A program made the position numbers and the translations under genes. Source: JAICTV01 sp035634055 (GTDB lineage: Bacteria; Planctomycetota; Phycisphaerae; Tepidisphaerales; Tepidisphaeraceae). Taken from it: a DNA stretch of 64,000 nucleotides. Positions within the stretch are counted from its first letter, which is position 1. Each line of letters opens with the position of its first letter. The stretch is taken from assembly GCA_035634055.1 (NCBI GenBank), contig DASQDR010000225.1:1-64000 (forward strand), given 5' to 3'. This document shows, one piece after another, positions 26,981 through 35,880 of the stretch. The notes under the pieces were generated by a model that was not told the DNA's origin, made no database searches, and saw nothing but the letters and a program-made list of their open reading frames with translations.

Positions 26981-27293
26981 CCCAATCCCGGCTGAGCCCC
27001 ACCCCCGCGCCGCCGCCGGCCGCGGGCGCGCGGGCAAGAATACCACACCGACGGCAATCCCGAGGCCGATGGGTCCGCTCCGGCGGCGGGGGCGCGTCCC
27101 ATCAACGCCTCTTTACAACTGCCAGCGCCGCTGAAACCTTCCCGCGAAAACTCCCTCCCATTTTATCAGCGGGCCCGACCACAGCCTCGCGGCTGCGTCA
27201 CCTTGTGATCTTGATGACAGACGGGTGAATGTTGTAGATAGCCTGCCGCGCCGATCTCACGTCCCCGGCACCATCAGGGTGGAGGCCGAGACC
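26981..27293. other. Divergent intergenic region between sigma factor and response regulator
   Basis: No gene is visible in these 313 bases. The right half is AT-richer than the average (CATTTTATC near 27160) and contains the promoter candidate at 27211-27240 for the response regulator gene. Confidence 0.5.
27211..27240 (+). promoter_or_regulatory. Candidate promoter of the response regulator gene
   Basis: TTGATG (27211-27216), spacer 18 and TAGATA (27235-27240) give a start near 27247 and a leader of about 47 nt with a GGAGG site before ATG 27294. Confidence 0.45.
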
Positions 27294-27854
27294 ATGCGAG
27301 CGGAAAGGAAAGCGACCCTCCCGAGACAGCGACACCGGCACTTGCAATGGAATCGCGGCGACCGCACCGCGACGACCGCGCTGGTCACCACGCCCTCCGC
27401 CCCCGGGCACGGCCAACCTGACCGCGGCCGCTCGCCGGAGCAGCCGCCCGAGACGCCCGACGCCCACGCGGGCGCGCGGCGGCCGACGGCGGTGCAGGAG
27501 CCGGCGTGCAAGCTGACCATCGTCATCGTCGAGGACGACGTCGCCAGCGGCAGCGCGATCCGCGCCATCCTCGTTCGCAAGGGGTGCGCGGTCCACATGG
27601 CCTCGAACTTGGAGGAGGGCTTGAAGCTCCTCGAACTGCGCCCGGACCACGTGATCCTCGACCTGATGTTGCCCGACGGCAGCGGCGTCGAAATCCTCCG
27701 CCGCGCCAGCCGCGATCTGCGCATCAAGGTCACCGTCACCACCGCGCTGGCCGATCCGATCCGGCTCGAGGAGGTGCGCTCGCTCAACCCGCACCGCATC
27801 CTGCGCAAGCCCATCGATCTGGTTGACCTGCTCCGCGCCATCGGGATGATGTGA
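27294..27854 (+). CDS. Response regulator receiver protein with disordered N-terminal extension
   Basis: The product is 186 residues from ATG 27294, chosen because GGAGG lies nine bases upstream. The first 70 residues are basic and proline-rich with no fold visible. The receiver domain (about 73-185) has the acidic pair in TIVIVEDDVASGSA, the phosphoacceptor aspartate in HVILDLMLPDGSGVEIL, the Thr in TVTTALAD and the Lys in ILRKPIDLVDLL. There is no DNA-binding output domain, so it acts through protein contacts. No histidine kinase is adjacent. Confidence 0.85.
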   Translation: MRAERKATLPRQRHRHLQWNRGDRTATTALVTTPSAPGHGQPDRGRSPEQPPETPDAHAGARRPTAVQEPACKLTIVIVEDDVASGSAIRAILVRKGCAVHMASNLEEGLKLLELRPDHVILDLMLPDGSGVEILRRASRDLRIKVTVTTALADPIRLEEVRSLNPHRILRKPIDLVDLLRAIGMM

Positions 27855-27903
27855 ACGCGCGCGCGGAGCCGCGCGTCACACCCTCCGAGAGCACGGCAAG
27901 GCA

Positions 27904-28878
27904 ATGAGCAAGACCACCTACCTCGTCACCGGCGCCGCCGGCTTCGTGGGCAGCCGGTTGTCCAAGGCGCTGCTGGCCGGCGGCAATGCCCGCGTCGTCG
28001 GGCTCGACAACTTCAACGACTACTACGCCCGCGCCCACAAGGACCGCCACCTCGCCGACCTGCTGGACGAGAGCGACTTCCACCTCGTGCAGGCGGACCT
28101 GCGCGAGGCGGACCGCCTGAAGTCGATCTTCGCTGAGCACAAGCCGGCGGCAGTCGCGCACCTGGCGGCGATGGCAGCAGTGCGCTACAGCGTGCAGCAC
28201 CCGCTCATCTACGGCGAGGTTAACGTCCAGGGATCGATGAACCTCATGGATGCTGCCCGCCTCAACGGCAACCCGCGCATGGTGCTGGCGTCCACCGGAT
28301 CGCTCTACGGCAAGGACACGCCCGTCCCCTTCAAGGAGGACGCGCCGGCGACGCAGCCGCTGGCGCCTTATCCCGCGAGCAAGCGGGCGATGGAACTGTT
28401 TGCCTATTCGTTCCACCACCTCTACCGCACGCCGATCGCGTGCGTGCGGTTCTTCAACGTCTACGGCCCGCACGGCCGGCCGGACATGATGCCCTGGCAG
28501 TGGACGCAGATGATCCTGCGCGGCGAGACGCTCAAGCTGTTCAACCGCGGCGAGATCAAGAGGGACTGGACCTACATCGACGACATCGTCGGCGGCCTGA
28601 TCGCCGCGCTGGATAAGAGCCTGGCGTGGGAGATCATCAACCTCGGCTGCGGCAACCCGGTGAGCAACATCGAGTTCGTCAGCACGTTGGAAAATTTGCT
28701 GGGCAGGAAGGCGAAGATCGAGGACGCGCCCACTCCGCCCAGCGAGCCGCTCATCACCTTCGCCGACATCAGCAAGGCCCGCGCGCTGCTGGGATACGAG
28801 CCGAAGGTGATGGTGGCCGAGGGGCTGTCTCGTTTCGTTTCGTGGGCGCGCCAGAGCCGTGCGATCGACTTCGGCTGA
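27904..28878 (+). CDS. NAD-dependent sugar-nucleotide epimerase, UDP-glucuronate 4-epimerase-like
   Basis: The protein is a 324-residue extended short-chain dehydrogenase. It has the NAD motif YLVTGAAGFVGSRLSKAL, DNFNDYYARAHKDRHLADLL (the pattern seen in UDP-glucuronate 4-epimerases), ASTGSLYG with the active-site Ser, and APYPASKRAMELFAYS with the Tyr-x3-Lys pair. FFNVYGPHGRPDMMPW and DWTYIDDIVGGLIAAL complete the family pattern. It probably interconverts UDP-glucuronate and UDP-galacturonate or a related pair for surface polysaccharide. The specificity is inferred from motif style only; GalE-type activity is possible. It starts 49 bp after the response regulator. Confidence 0.88.
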   Translation: MSKTTYLVTGAAGFVGSRLSKALLAGGNARVVGLDNFNDYYARAHKDRHLADLLDESDFHLVQADLREADRLKSIFAEHKPAAVAHLAAMAAVRYSVQHPLIYGEVNVQGSMNLMDAARLNGNPRMVLASTGSLYGKDTPVPFKEDAPATQPLAPYPASKRAMELFAYSFHHLYRTPIACVRFFNVYGPHGRPDMMPWQWTQMILRGETLKLFNRGEIKRDWTYIDDIVGGLIAALDKSLAWEIINLGCGNPVSNIEFVSTLENLLGRKAKIEDAPTPPSEPLITFADISKARALLGYEPKVMVAEGLSRFVSWARQSRAIDFG

Positions 28879-29028
28879 CCCGCCGCTTCCGCCGGTCAAC
28901 AAGCACCTGCCTTCACAATCCTGCGTTTTTCTGGTTGGAAACCGGAAGAAATCCCGCGCGCTGGCGTACTACTCTTTCCGGAGCCGCGGGCACCGCGCCC
29001 GACGCGCTCGCCCGGAGATCCCTCGTCC

Positions 29029-31053
29029 ATGAAAGTTGCACGTTACGCCATGCTGTTGGAATCCCTTGAAGCGCGCAAGCTGCTGGCCTGGAGCGGGTAC
29101 GCGCAGCTTGTGAACCAGGATGACGCGGCGAGCGCGACCGGCGCGGGCACCACCGTCGCCGTCATCGATACCGGCATCGACTACACGCTTCCCGTCCTCG
29201 GCGGCGGGCTGGGGGAGGGGCACAAGGTCGTCGGCGGGTACGACTTCTACGCGGACGACGACGACCCGATGGACGAGTCCGGTCACGGCACCGCCGTCGC
29301 CAGCGTCATCGCTGCCGACGCCTACGCGCGCAACGGCGTTACCTATCGCGGCGTCGCGCCCGACGCGAAGCTGGTCGCCCTCCGCGTCGGCACGGAACAG
29401 ACCATCAGCAACCGCGACATCGAGCGCGCGCTCCAGTGGGTGATCGCCAACCACGAACGTTACGGCATCGACGTGGTGAACCTCTCGCTCGGCTCGGGCA
29501 ACTACACCGACAGCGACACCGGCGACCAGACCAGCGACGAATTTAAGGCCCTGCGCGACCTCGGTATCTTCGTCACCGCCGCCAGCGGCAACAGCAACGA
29601 TTCGTTCCAGGGTCCGATCAGCCAGGACGGCGTCGCCTACCCGGCGGCAGACCCGAACGTCTTCGCGGTCGGCGCGGTCAGCGCCGGAGACACGATTTCA
29701 TCCTGGGTGCAGCGCGGCGACGAGCTGGACCTGCTCGCGCCCGGCGTGGACATCGTCGTGCCGGACATCGGCGGCGGGTACGCCACCGTAGATGGGACCA
29801 GCTTTGCTTCGCCCTACGTCGCCGGCGCGGCGGCGCTGATCAAGCAGGCTGACCCATCCGTTCGAGCCGGCGACATCGGTTCGATCCTCATGTCCAGCGG
29901 CGCGAGCAACCGCGACGGCGACGATGAGGGCGGCAACACGACCGATCTCCAGTTCAGCCGCCTCGACATCGCCGCGGCCCTGAAGCTCACGAGCCAGCGC
30001 GCCGGCGCGCACGCATCGCTCAACTTCGGAACCAACTTCGACACCGCGCTGGACAACCAGGGCGTGCTGCACGCCGCGTGGTACGACGGCGGCGTCGGGC
30101 GACTGCTCTACGCGACGCGGACGACCGGCGGGCTCTGGTCCGAGCCGGTCGCCGTCGACGCGAGCGGCGACGTCGGCGCCATGCCGTCGATCGCCGTCGA
30201 CAACGCCGGCAAGGTCGGCGTCGCCTACTTTGACCTGACCAACACCGGCGTGAAGTACGCCAGCACTGCCGACGGCTCGACCTGGAACAGCGTGATGGTC
30301 GAGTCGGACAAGCACGTGGGGACCAACCCATCGCTCGGGTTCGGCATCGACGGCAGCGCGTTCATCGCCTACTACAAGCGGAGCGGCGGGAACTTGCGGC
30401 TGGCGATGCTCAACCGCGACGCCGGCACCTGGAGCCGCGCCACGGTTGACGGCGCGGCCGACGGCGCGGACGTGGGCGAGGACCTCGACCTCGACGTGGA
30501 CGAGGTGGCGGTGCGCGGCAGCTTGGGGTTTACCGTCTACGACACCGCGGTGGCTATCGCCTACGCCGACGACACCAACGGAGACCTAAAGTACGCCCGC
30601 CTGGACGTGGACGACCCGTCGGCCGAGTGGTACTTGACGGTGGTGGAGGAAGCCGACGGCGTCGCCAACGTGGACCTCGACCTGCACGAGGGCCCGGCCA
30701 ACGTCGGGGCGCAGGCGCAGATCGCCTACCAGGACACCGCCGGGGCGGACGTGAAGTACGCCTACCGGTACCAAGACTGGTTCGTCGAGTCGGTCGCCTC
30801 CACCGGCAAGCTCGGGGACTTCGTGCAGGTCTACTTCGATGAGGACGATACGCCGCAGGTGATGTACTACGACCGCGTGAAGAAGGCGCTCTACGTCGGC
30901 ACGCGCGGCAGCGGCGGAGCGTGGACATCCAAGCGCGTCACCACCGGCGCCGGGCCGCTCGCCATTGGACTGAACCAGCGCAGCGGCGAGGCGATCCTCA
31001 GCGCGTTGAACCGGCCGAGGTCCAGCGTATTCTCTCAGCAGCTCGTCGCGTAG
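29029..31053 (+). CDS. Exported subtilisin-like serine peptidase (S8) with C-terminal propeller-like module
   Basis: The product is 674 residues. Residues 9-20 are the planctomycete extracellular motif (LLESLEARKLLA). The S8 domain (about 35-320) has the complete triad: Asp47 in AVIDTGID, His86 in SGHGTAVA and Ser258 in DGTSFASPYVAG, with the oxyanion Asn188 in AASGNSN. No inhibitor propeptide is visible between the N-terminal motif and the catalytic domain. From about 333 to the end lies a module of repeated units (GKVGVAYFD, SAFIAYYKRSGGNLRLAML, AVAIAYADDTNGDLKYARL) matching the C-terminus of the giant protein at 16643. It is a secreted or surface protease; no adjacent substrate or immunity gene is seen. 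Confidence 0.92.
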   Translation: MKVARYAMLLESLEARKLLAWSGYAQLVNQDDAASATGAGTTVAVIDTGIDYTLPVLGGGLGEGHKVVGGYDFYADDDDPMDESGHGTAVASVIAADAYARNGVTYRGVAPDAKLVALRVGTEQTISNRDIERALQWVIANHERYGIDVVNLSLGSGNYTDSDTGDQTSDEFKALRDLGIFVTAASGNSNDSFQGPISQDGVAYPAADPNVFAVGAVSAGDTISSWVQRGDELDLLAPGVDIVVPDIGGGYATVDGTSFASPYVAGAAALIKQADPSVRAGDIGSILMSSGASNRDGDDEGGNTTDLQFSRLDIAAALKLTSQRAGAHASLNFGTNFDTALDNQGVLHAAWYDGGVGRLLYATRTTGGLWSEPVAVDASGDVGAMPSIAVDNAGKVGVAYFDLTNTGVKYASTADGSTWNSVMVESDKHVGTNPSLGFGIDGSAFIAYYKRSGGNLRLAMLNRDAGTWSRATVDGAADGADVGEDLDLDVDEVAVRGSLGFTVYDTAVAIAYADDTNGDLKYARLDVDDPSAEWYLTVVEEADGVANVDLDLHEGPANVGAQAQIAYQDTAGADVKYAYRYQDWFVESVASTGKLGDFVQVYFDEDDTPQVMYYDRVKKALYVGTRGSGGAWTSKRVTTGAGPLAIGLNQRSGEAILSALNRPRSSVFSQQLVA

Positions 31054-31095
31054 CCGCCGGCGCGGCCGACGACGGGCGAGCCGACTTGAGAGACG

Positions 31096-31566
31096 ATGCG
31101 CAAGGACGAGCCGCGCGGAAAACTCCTCCAGCTCAACGTTTCGCCCGGCGGGATGCCGAAGCGCGCGGTCCTGTTCGCCCACGTCGGCCGCAATGGCATC
31201 GAGGGTGACCGCCAGCGCACCCTCAAGTACCACGGCGGTCCGGATCGTGCCGTCTGCCTCTTCAGCCGCGAGCTGTACGACTGGCTGCGCGAGCGGGGGA
31301 TCGACCTGGTCGACGGGTCGGTCGGCGAGAACTTCACCACCGACGGCATCGACCTGACGACCCTCTCGATAGGCGACCGCCTGCGCGTCGGCGAATGCCT
31401 GATTGAGATCACCGGCGTCCGCACGCCTTGCCGCAACCTCAACCAGTGGCACCCAGACCTGCTCGAGCGCATGAAGGGACGGAGCGGCTGGGTGGCCAGG
31501 GTGCTGGAAGAGGCTGTCGTCCAGCCGGGCGAGGAAATCGTAGTGGTGCCGCGGGGCGGGGCCTGA
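31096..31566 (+). CDS. MOSC domain-containing protein (YiiM-like)
   Basis: The product is 156 residues, close to a single MOSC domain. Visible features are GKLLQLNVSPGGMPKRAV, EGDRQRTLKYHGGPDRAVCLF, SVGENFTTDGIDLTTLSIGD and the conserved Cys in ITGVRTPCRNL. MOSC proteins handle sulfur carried on a cysteine and molybdenum cofactor, and YiiM relatives reduce N-hydroxylated substrates. The following kinase gene starts 11 bp after its stop, so they are probably co-transcribed. Confidence 0.88.
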   Translation: MRKDEPRGKLLQLNVSPGGMPKRAVLFAHVGRNGIEGDRQRTLKYHGGPDRAVCLFSRELYDWLRERGIDLVDGSVGENFTTDGIDLTTLSIGDRLRVGECLIEITGVRTPCRNLNQWHPDLLERMKGRSGWVARVLEEAVVQPGEEIVVVPRGGA

Positions 31567-31576
31567 GGGCGCGGCC

Positions 31577-32056
31577 ATGGAGATGATTGTCTTCGCCGGT
31601 ATCCCCGCCTCGGGCAAGACCACCTTCTACCGCGACCGGTTCCTCGCCACGCACGTGCGCGTCAGTTTGGACCTGCTCAAGACGCGCGAGCGCCAGGACA
31701 TCCTGCTGCACGCCTGCCTGGCGGCGAAGCAGCCGCTGGTGGTGGACAACACCAACACCACCGCCGCCGCCCGCGCGCCGTACGAGCAGCTCGCGCGGGC
31801 GGCGAAGTTCCGGGCGGTGCTCTACTTCTTCGAGGTGACGACGCGCGTCGCCGTCGCGCGCAACGCCGCGCGGACCGGCAAGGCAAAGGTGCCCAGCGTC
31901 GCCATCTTCGCCGGGCAGAAGAAGCTCCAGACGCCGACGCGCGCCGAGGGCTTTGACGCCGTCTTTCGCGTCGCACCCGCCGACGCCAACGCTGCGCCCG
32001 CCCCCGCTGCCTCGCCCGCGTACCTCGTCGAGCCTTGGCCCGAGGATCGGTTATAG
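31577..32056 (+). CDS. Small P-loop ATPase/kinase (AAA_33-like)
   Basis: The product is 159 residues. It starts with a Walker A motif, MIVFAGIPASGKTTFYRDRF, and contains VRVSLDLLKTR and PLVVDNTNTTAAAR. This is the pattern of small polynucleotide-kinase-like or zeta-toxin-like P-loop kinases, in which DNTN is typical. The tail after residue 140 is Ala/Pro-rich. Such proteins phosphorylate nucleic acid ends, nucleosides or small molecules; the substrate cannot be deduced. It lies 11 bp after the MOSC gene. Confidence 0.82.
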   Translation: MEMIVFAGIPASGKTTFYRDRFLATHVRVSLDLLKTRERQDILLHACLAAKQPLVVDNTNTTAAARAPYEQLARAAKFRAVLYFFEVTTRVAVARNAARTGKAKVPSVAIFAGQKKLQTPTRAEGFDAVFRVAPADANAAPAPAASPAYLVEPWPEDRL

Positions 32057-32111
32057 TGCGCGGGCCGACGTTAGGCCGCGCCACCGCATATGAACCCAGG
32101 GAGACCCCGCG

Positions 32112-34463
32112 ATGAAGACGCCGACGAACCTCGCGCACCGGCTCGTGCTCGCCGCGTTGATCCTCGTCACCGCCGCCGCCGCGTCCGGACGCGCTGCCGA
32201 AGGGCCGGCCGGCATCGTGGATCACCTGGTATTCGGTGATCCCGCGTCGGAGGCGGGGCACGGGCTGAAGGCAAGCGGCAGCGACGTGGTCAAGGGTGGC
32301 CTGGACGAGCCGGCGCGACGACTGCTTCCCGCGGGCGCGGGCGATTGGGCGGGCGGCACGGTCTCGTTCCGGATCAAGGTGGACCCCGCCCGGCCGAACT
32401 ACTTCACGGTCCGCTTCTGGGGCGGCGACGTCACCTCCAACCGCCTGTTCCTCTACTGCGAAGGGAAGCAGGTCGGCTACCGTCACCTCGGCGACATCGA
32501 GCAGCTCGACTACGGCAGCGACGAACCGGCGTACAACGGGCGATTCTTCTACAACACCACGCCGCTCCCGCCCGACCTCACGCGCGGTAAGACGGAGCTG
32601 ACGTGCGAGATTCGCAGCACCGGGCGGATCTGGGGCTACGGCCGCGACTTCGCGCAGTACCAGAAGCCGATGACCGAGCCGACGCGCGGGATCTACCGAG
32701 CCTACACGCACGGCGACGGATGCTTCGTCCCGCCGGCCGACGAACGGCAGGGCGATCCGCCGGCGACGCCGACCGTTCGCAAGTCGCCGGGGCCGGAGGT
32801 GCTGGAGCAGGTGAAGCAGCGCGTCAACCGGGAGGTCGAGGCGCAGCTCAAGTCCGACCGCCCGATGCACCAGATGCAGATGTCGCTGCTGGCCAAGGCG
32901 TACCACGTGAAGTGGACGGCCGCGCATGCAAATCCACGGGCGGTTCAGCGGCTGGTTCAGAGCCTGGATGAGACCTACCGCGCGTACGTGAGGAACCCGC
33001 GGCTAGCGCAGGAGGACCCGGTCACTTGGAATCCCGACTGGTTCGGCCTCGGGCCGAGCGGGCAGGTGATCGACCTGATGCGCCAGCAGCTCGCGCCGCT
33101 GCTCGACGAGACGATCGACGACGGCGCCGGCAAGTCGCTGCCGCGCCGCGCGGCCTACTCCGCGATGCTGGTCGCCAGCCGCGACTGGAACGCCCGCAAC
33201 CGCCGACTCTACACCAACCAGTCGATGATCAAGGATCTCTACGGCATCTACCTCTGCAACCGAGGCATCGCCGTGGTAGACCCGGCGAAGGCAATGCCCG
33301 AAGCGGCGGCGCGGCGCTACCTGTACGAATCGGTGGGGCTGCAACCGTGGCTCGGCAGCGACACCGACCGCGGGCCGAGCCGCTCCGCCGGCGACAGCTA
33401 TTTCCAACTGACGGCCAAAGGTCTTACGAAGGAACTCGGCTACGTCGGCAGCTACGGGGAGGTGCTCGACTGGATGAACGATACCTACGAGGCGACCCGT
33501 CCTGCGCCGGGGCAGCCGGGCGACGAGAAGATCCGCGCCCAACTGATCAAGGCGGCCCGCGCCCGCGCCTACTTCCGCCACCCGGCGCTGGACGCGGAGG
33601 GGAACCGCACGATGCGGCTCGAGCAGGTCGTCGGCTGGCGCGACAGCCACTATCCCGGCGATGTGGTTTACGGCCAGCGGCCATCGCGCGACGCCTCCGC
33701 ACTGCAAACCGCTGCCGCCACGCTTGAGCCGGAACTCGTCGGCCACGCGCAGCAGATGATCGCCGACAACCAGTTTTTCTGGTCGGAGGCGCACGTGATG
33801 AGCGAGAGCGTGCAGGCGCTGCGGATCACCATCGGCCGGCTCCACACGCCGGACCAGCTCGAGCTGATCAAGGCCCAGCCGCCGAGCGGCAGCCGGCTGC
33901 CGATGACGTGGGATCAGCCCGACTTCGTCTTCAGCGACGAGGAGGACGGCGTGGTCGCGCTGAAGAACGGCCAGGAGATCTTCTACGCCTCGCTCTACTG
34001 GCGGGCGCGCTACGGGATCAACGGGCTGGCGCGCGTGCACCACATGACGCCGCGCTTCGACCGGACGGCGATCGTGCGACAGGAGACGCAGTTTGACCCG
34101 TCCGGCAAGACCTACACCCGCGCCAACTGGACCAACTTCGGCTTCGGAAACGGCGGCATCAAGTATCCCGGCGACTTTCGCTCCGCCCACGCCGGGGAGG
34201 TGCTCCCGATCGCCAGGGCGCCGCGCGGGATCGAGCTCAAGCCGGGCGACGAGAGCGCCTACGCCGGCAAGGGCACGTTCTACACCCTGCGCTACGGCCC
34301 GTACCTGATCGGGATGAACTGCACGGCCGACCGGACGTTCGAGCTGACGGTCCCGGCCGACTTCAAGCCGGCGAAGGAACTGGTGAGCGGGCAGGCGTCA
34401 TCGTCGTCCGCGCCGCGCAAGGTCGGACCGCGCTCGACGGTCGTGCTTTGGGAGGGACGCTAA
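32112..34463 (+). CDS. Large secreted protein of unknown function
   Basis: The product is 783 residues with a clear signal peptide (RLVLAALILVTAAAASGRAA, cleaved near 31). A beta-rich N-terminal part (about 40-200, TVSFRIKVDPARPNYFTVRF, WGGDVTSNRLFLYCEGKQVG) is followed by a long helical middle (about 230-520), and then a part with repeated aromatic and acidic residues (NQFFWSEAHVMSESVQALRI, YWRARYGINGLARVHHMTPR). This resembles the toroid plus beta-sheet plan of some polysaccharide lyases, but I recognise no catalytic motif. Only fold-level inference supports such a role. A TATAGT box at 32052-32057 and an AGGGAG site precede the ATG. Confidence 0.7.
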   Translation: MKTPTNLAHRLVLAALILVTAAAASGRAAEGPAGIVDHLVFGDPASEAGHGLKASGSDVVKGGLDEPARRLLPAGAGDWAGGTVSFRIKVDPARPNYFTVRFWGGDVTSNRLFLYCEGKQVGYRHLGDIEQLDYGSDEPAYNGRFFYNTTPLPPDLTRGKTELTCEIRSTGRIWGYGRDFAQYQKPMTEPTRGIYRAYTHGDGCFVPPADERQGDPPATPTVRKSPGPEVLEQVKQRVNREVEAQLKSDRPMHQMQMSLLAKAYHVKWTAAHANPRAVQRLVQSLDETYRAYVRNPRLAQEDPVTWNPDWFGLGPSGQVIDLMRQQLAPLLDETIDDGAGKSLPRRAAYSAMLVASRDWNARNRRLYTNQSMIKDLYGIYLCNRGIAVVDPAKAMPEAAARRYLYESVGLQPWLGSDTDRGPSRSAGDSYFQLTAKGLTKELGYVGSYGEVLDWMNDTYEATRPAPGQPGDEKIRAQLIKAARARAYFRHPALDAEGNRTMRLEQVVGWRDSHYPGDVVYGQRPSRDASALQTAAATLEPELVGHAQQMIADNQFFWSEAHVMSESVQALRITIGRLHTPDQLELIKAQPPSGSRLPMTWDQPDFVFSDEEDGVVALKNGQEIFYASLYWRARYGINGLARVHHMTPRFDRTAIVRQETQFDPSGKTYTRANWTNFGFGNGGIKYPGDFRSAHAGEVLPIARAPRGIELKPGDESAYAGKGTFYTLRYGPYLIGMNCTADRTFELTVPADFKPAKELVSGQASSSSAPRKVGPRSTVVLWEGR

Positions 34464-34535
34464 TCGCACCCCGCGCGGTGGCGGCGGTGGCGGCGGCGCC
34501 GGTGGTGGCGCTTTGGGCGCGAGGACGGGCGCGGC

Positions 34536-34565
34536 TTGCCGGTTTGCGCACGGCGGGGTTATGAT
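34536..34565 (+). promoter_or_regulatory. Promoter predicting a leaderless transcript at 34573
   Basis: TTGCCG (34536-34541), spacer 18 and TATGAT (34560-34565), with seven bases to the ATG at 34573. The layout is identical to that at 5467-5504. It argues that the ATG codons inside the -10 box (34561, 34564) are not used. Confidence 0.45.
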
Positions 34566-34572
34566 GCGCAAG

Positions 34573-34824
34573 ATGAAGCGACGACAGAACAAGTGGCGCG
34601 GGCGGTGCGCCCGCTGGGCCGTGGTCGCGATGCTGGCGTTATGCCCCGCGACGGCCACGGCCGCCGACGAGGAGGACATCGTCGACGCCCGCCTCGAAGG
34701 TTATCCCGCCAACGTCACCCTCCCCGGCGGCGGCAGCGGGATGACCTGGGTCCTGTTCATCATCCTCGGCGCCGTCGCCCTGGGCGGGCTGTTCAAGGAC
34801 GCCAAGCGAACGCACCTCGATTGA
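34573..34824 (+). CDS. Small exported or membrane protein
   Basis: The product is 83 residues from ATG 34573, which lies seven bases after a good -10 box. The N-terminus is basic with a signal-like hydrophobic stretch (WAVVAMLALCPATATAA, about 15-31). A short acidic loop (DEEDIVDARLEGYPANVTLP) is followed by a second helix (TWVLFIILGAVALGGLF) and a charged end (KDAKRTHLD). I have an impression of similar short proteins in related genomes but no function. A start at 34561 would add four residues. Confidence 0.65.
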   Translation: MKRRQNKWRGRCARWAVVAMLALCPATATAADEEDIVDARLEGYPANVTLPGGGSGMTWVLFIILGAVALGGLFKDAKRTHLD

Positions 34825-34828
34825 GAAA

Positions 34829-34870
34829 GCACGGCACGACGAAGCACGAACTCTAAAACAAATTCGAATG
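34829..34870. repeat. AAGCACGAA-family intergenic element
   Basis: The element reads GAAGCACGAACTCTAAAACA and continues AAATTCGAAT, just after the small-protein gene. It is AT-rich compared with its surroundings. The same words occur at about 42130 and 46690. A partner half (CTTTGTTTTCGTGG near 34930) may close an inverted repeat. Confidence 0.45.
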
Positions 34871-34997
34871 GCGGAAGGAGAAAACGCAAACGGCCCGCGG
34901 GCCCCGGCGTCATCCTTGTGGCCATCAGCTTTGTTTTCGTGGCGCAGCGAGCATCGGTGGCAGTGGTCGGTGTGAATGCCTTCCCGGAAGGAGTCCC

Positions 34998-35384
34998 ATG
35001 AAACGTCGAATCCTCTGGTCCCTGGTCGCGTTCAACGTGCTGCTGGCCGTCGCGCTGGCGATGCGGGCGACGGGTGACAACCAGGCGGTCGCGCAGGTTC
35101 GCCGGCCGGCGGACTACATCCTCATCCCCGGAGAGGTCGGCGGGGGGGCCAGCGCGGTCGTCTACATGATCGACACGACCAACGGCCTGCTGGGCGCGAT
35201 GGCCTTCGACGACTCGCGCAAGGAGCTCAACATCATGCCGCCGATCGAGCTGGCGCGCGTATTCGAGACCGCCGGACCGGGTGGCATCGGCGGGCGCGGC
35301 GGAGCGGGCGGCGCGGGCGCCGGTGGTGGAAACCGCGGCGGGGCGGGCGGCGCGGGCGGCGGCGGGGCGGGCGGGGGACGCTAA
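34998..35384 (+). CDS. Small exported protein with glycine-rich tail
   Basis: The product is 128 residues after a strong AAGGAG site. A signal-anchor (RRILWSLVAFNVLLAVALAM) precedes a core of about 60 residues (PADYILIPGEVGGGASAVVY, MIDTTNGLLGAMAFDDSRKE, LNIMPPIELARVFE). From residue about 92 the chain is almost only Gly, Ala, Arg and Asn. The core resembles that of the next gene (DYQVVTARVQ...VYILDNRTGLLAVFTYD), suggesting tandem duplication. It is probably extracytoplasmic; function unknown. Confidence 0.75.
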   Translation: MKRRILWSLVAFNVLLAVALAMRATGDNQAVAQVRRPADYILIPGEVGGGASAVVYMIDTTNGLLGAMAFDDSRKELNIMPPIELARVFETAGPGGIGGRGGAGGAGAGGGNRGGAGGAGGGGAGGGR

Positions 35385-35447
35385 CTCTCGCGCCAAACGC
35401 GCGCCGCGCCACAGCATCGAACGCACCACCCCATCGTGAGGCTGACC

Positions 35448-35732
35448 ATGAAGCGAAACAACGCCAACCTGAGCATCGCATTGCTCTCCCTGACCGCACT
35501 GTTGCTGGCCGCGGGCCACTGGTTCCTGCCAGCGTCGGCCCGGGCCGAGGAAGTCGTCAAGGAGCGCGATTACCAGGTCGTCACCGCCCGCGTGCAGCAG
35601 GGCGGGGACGGCGTCTACATCCTGGACAACCGGACCGGTCTGCTGGCGGTCTTCACCTACGACCCCGCGACGCGCGCCGTCCGCCCGCGGCAAGTCCGCC
35701 AGGTTTCCGACGCGTTCCCCACCGCGCGCTGA
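35448..35732 (+). CDS. Small exported protein, paralogue of the preceding one
   Basis: The product is 94 residues from ATG 35448 (GAGG seven bases upstream; a GTG at 35436 is possible). A signal peptide (IALLSLTALLLAAGHWFLPA, then SARA-EE) precedes the core DYQVVTARVQQGGDGVYILD and NRTGLLAVFTYDPATR, which aligns with the core of the 34998 product around (V/I)Y(M/I)(I/L)D..(T)GLL. It lacks the Gly-rich tail. Function unknown. Confidence 0.75.
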   Translation: MKRNNANLSIALLSLTALLLAAGHWFLPASARAEEVVKERDYQVVTARVQQGGDGVYILDNRTGLLAVFTYDPATRAVRPRQVRQVSDAFPTAR

Positions 35733-35880
35733 GCCGCACGCGCGTGCGCGTGTCGCGCGTCAGCTCGCGTCGTCCGCGGGCGCGCGGGTCCAATGCAACG
35801 CGGGGTCGCTGACCGCGCGTCGTGGGGGCGGCCCGGCGGGCGCCTTGTTTGTTCGCCGTACCCAGTTGGGAGGTTCCGTT

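Noticed and set aside
29029..31053. Protease of a defence or lanthipeptide system
   Set aside because: No precursor, modification or immunity genes are nearby; the N-terminal motif marks an ordinary exported planctomycete protein.
31577..32056. Zeta-type toxin of a toxin-antitoxin pair
   Set aside because: There is no antitoxin-like gene beside it; its neighbour is a MOSC protein. The P-loop alone does not show toxicity.
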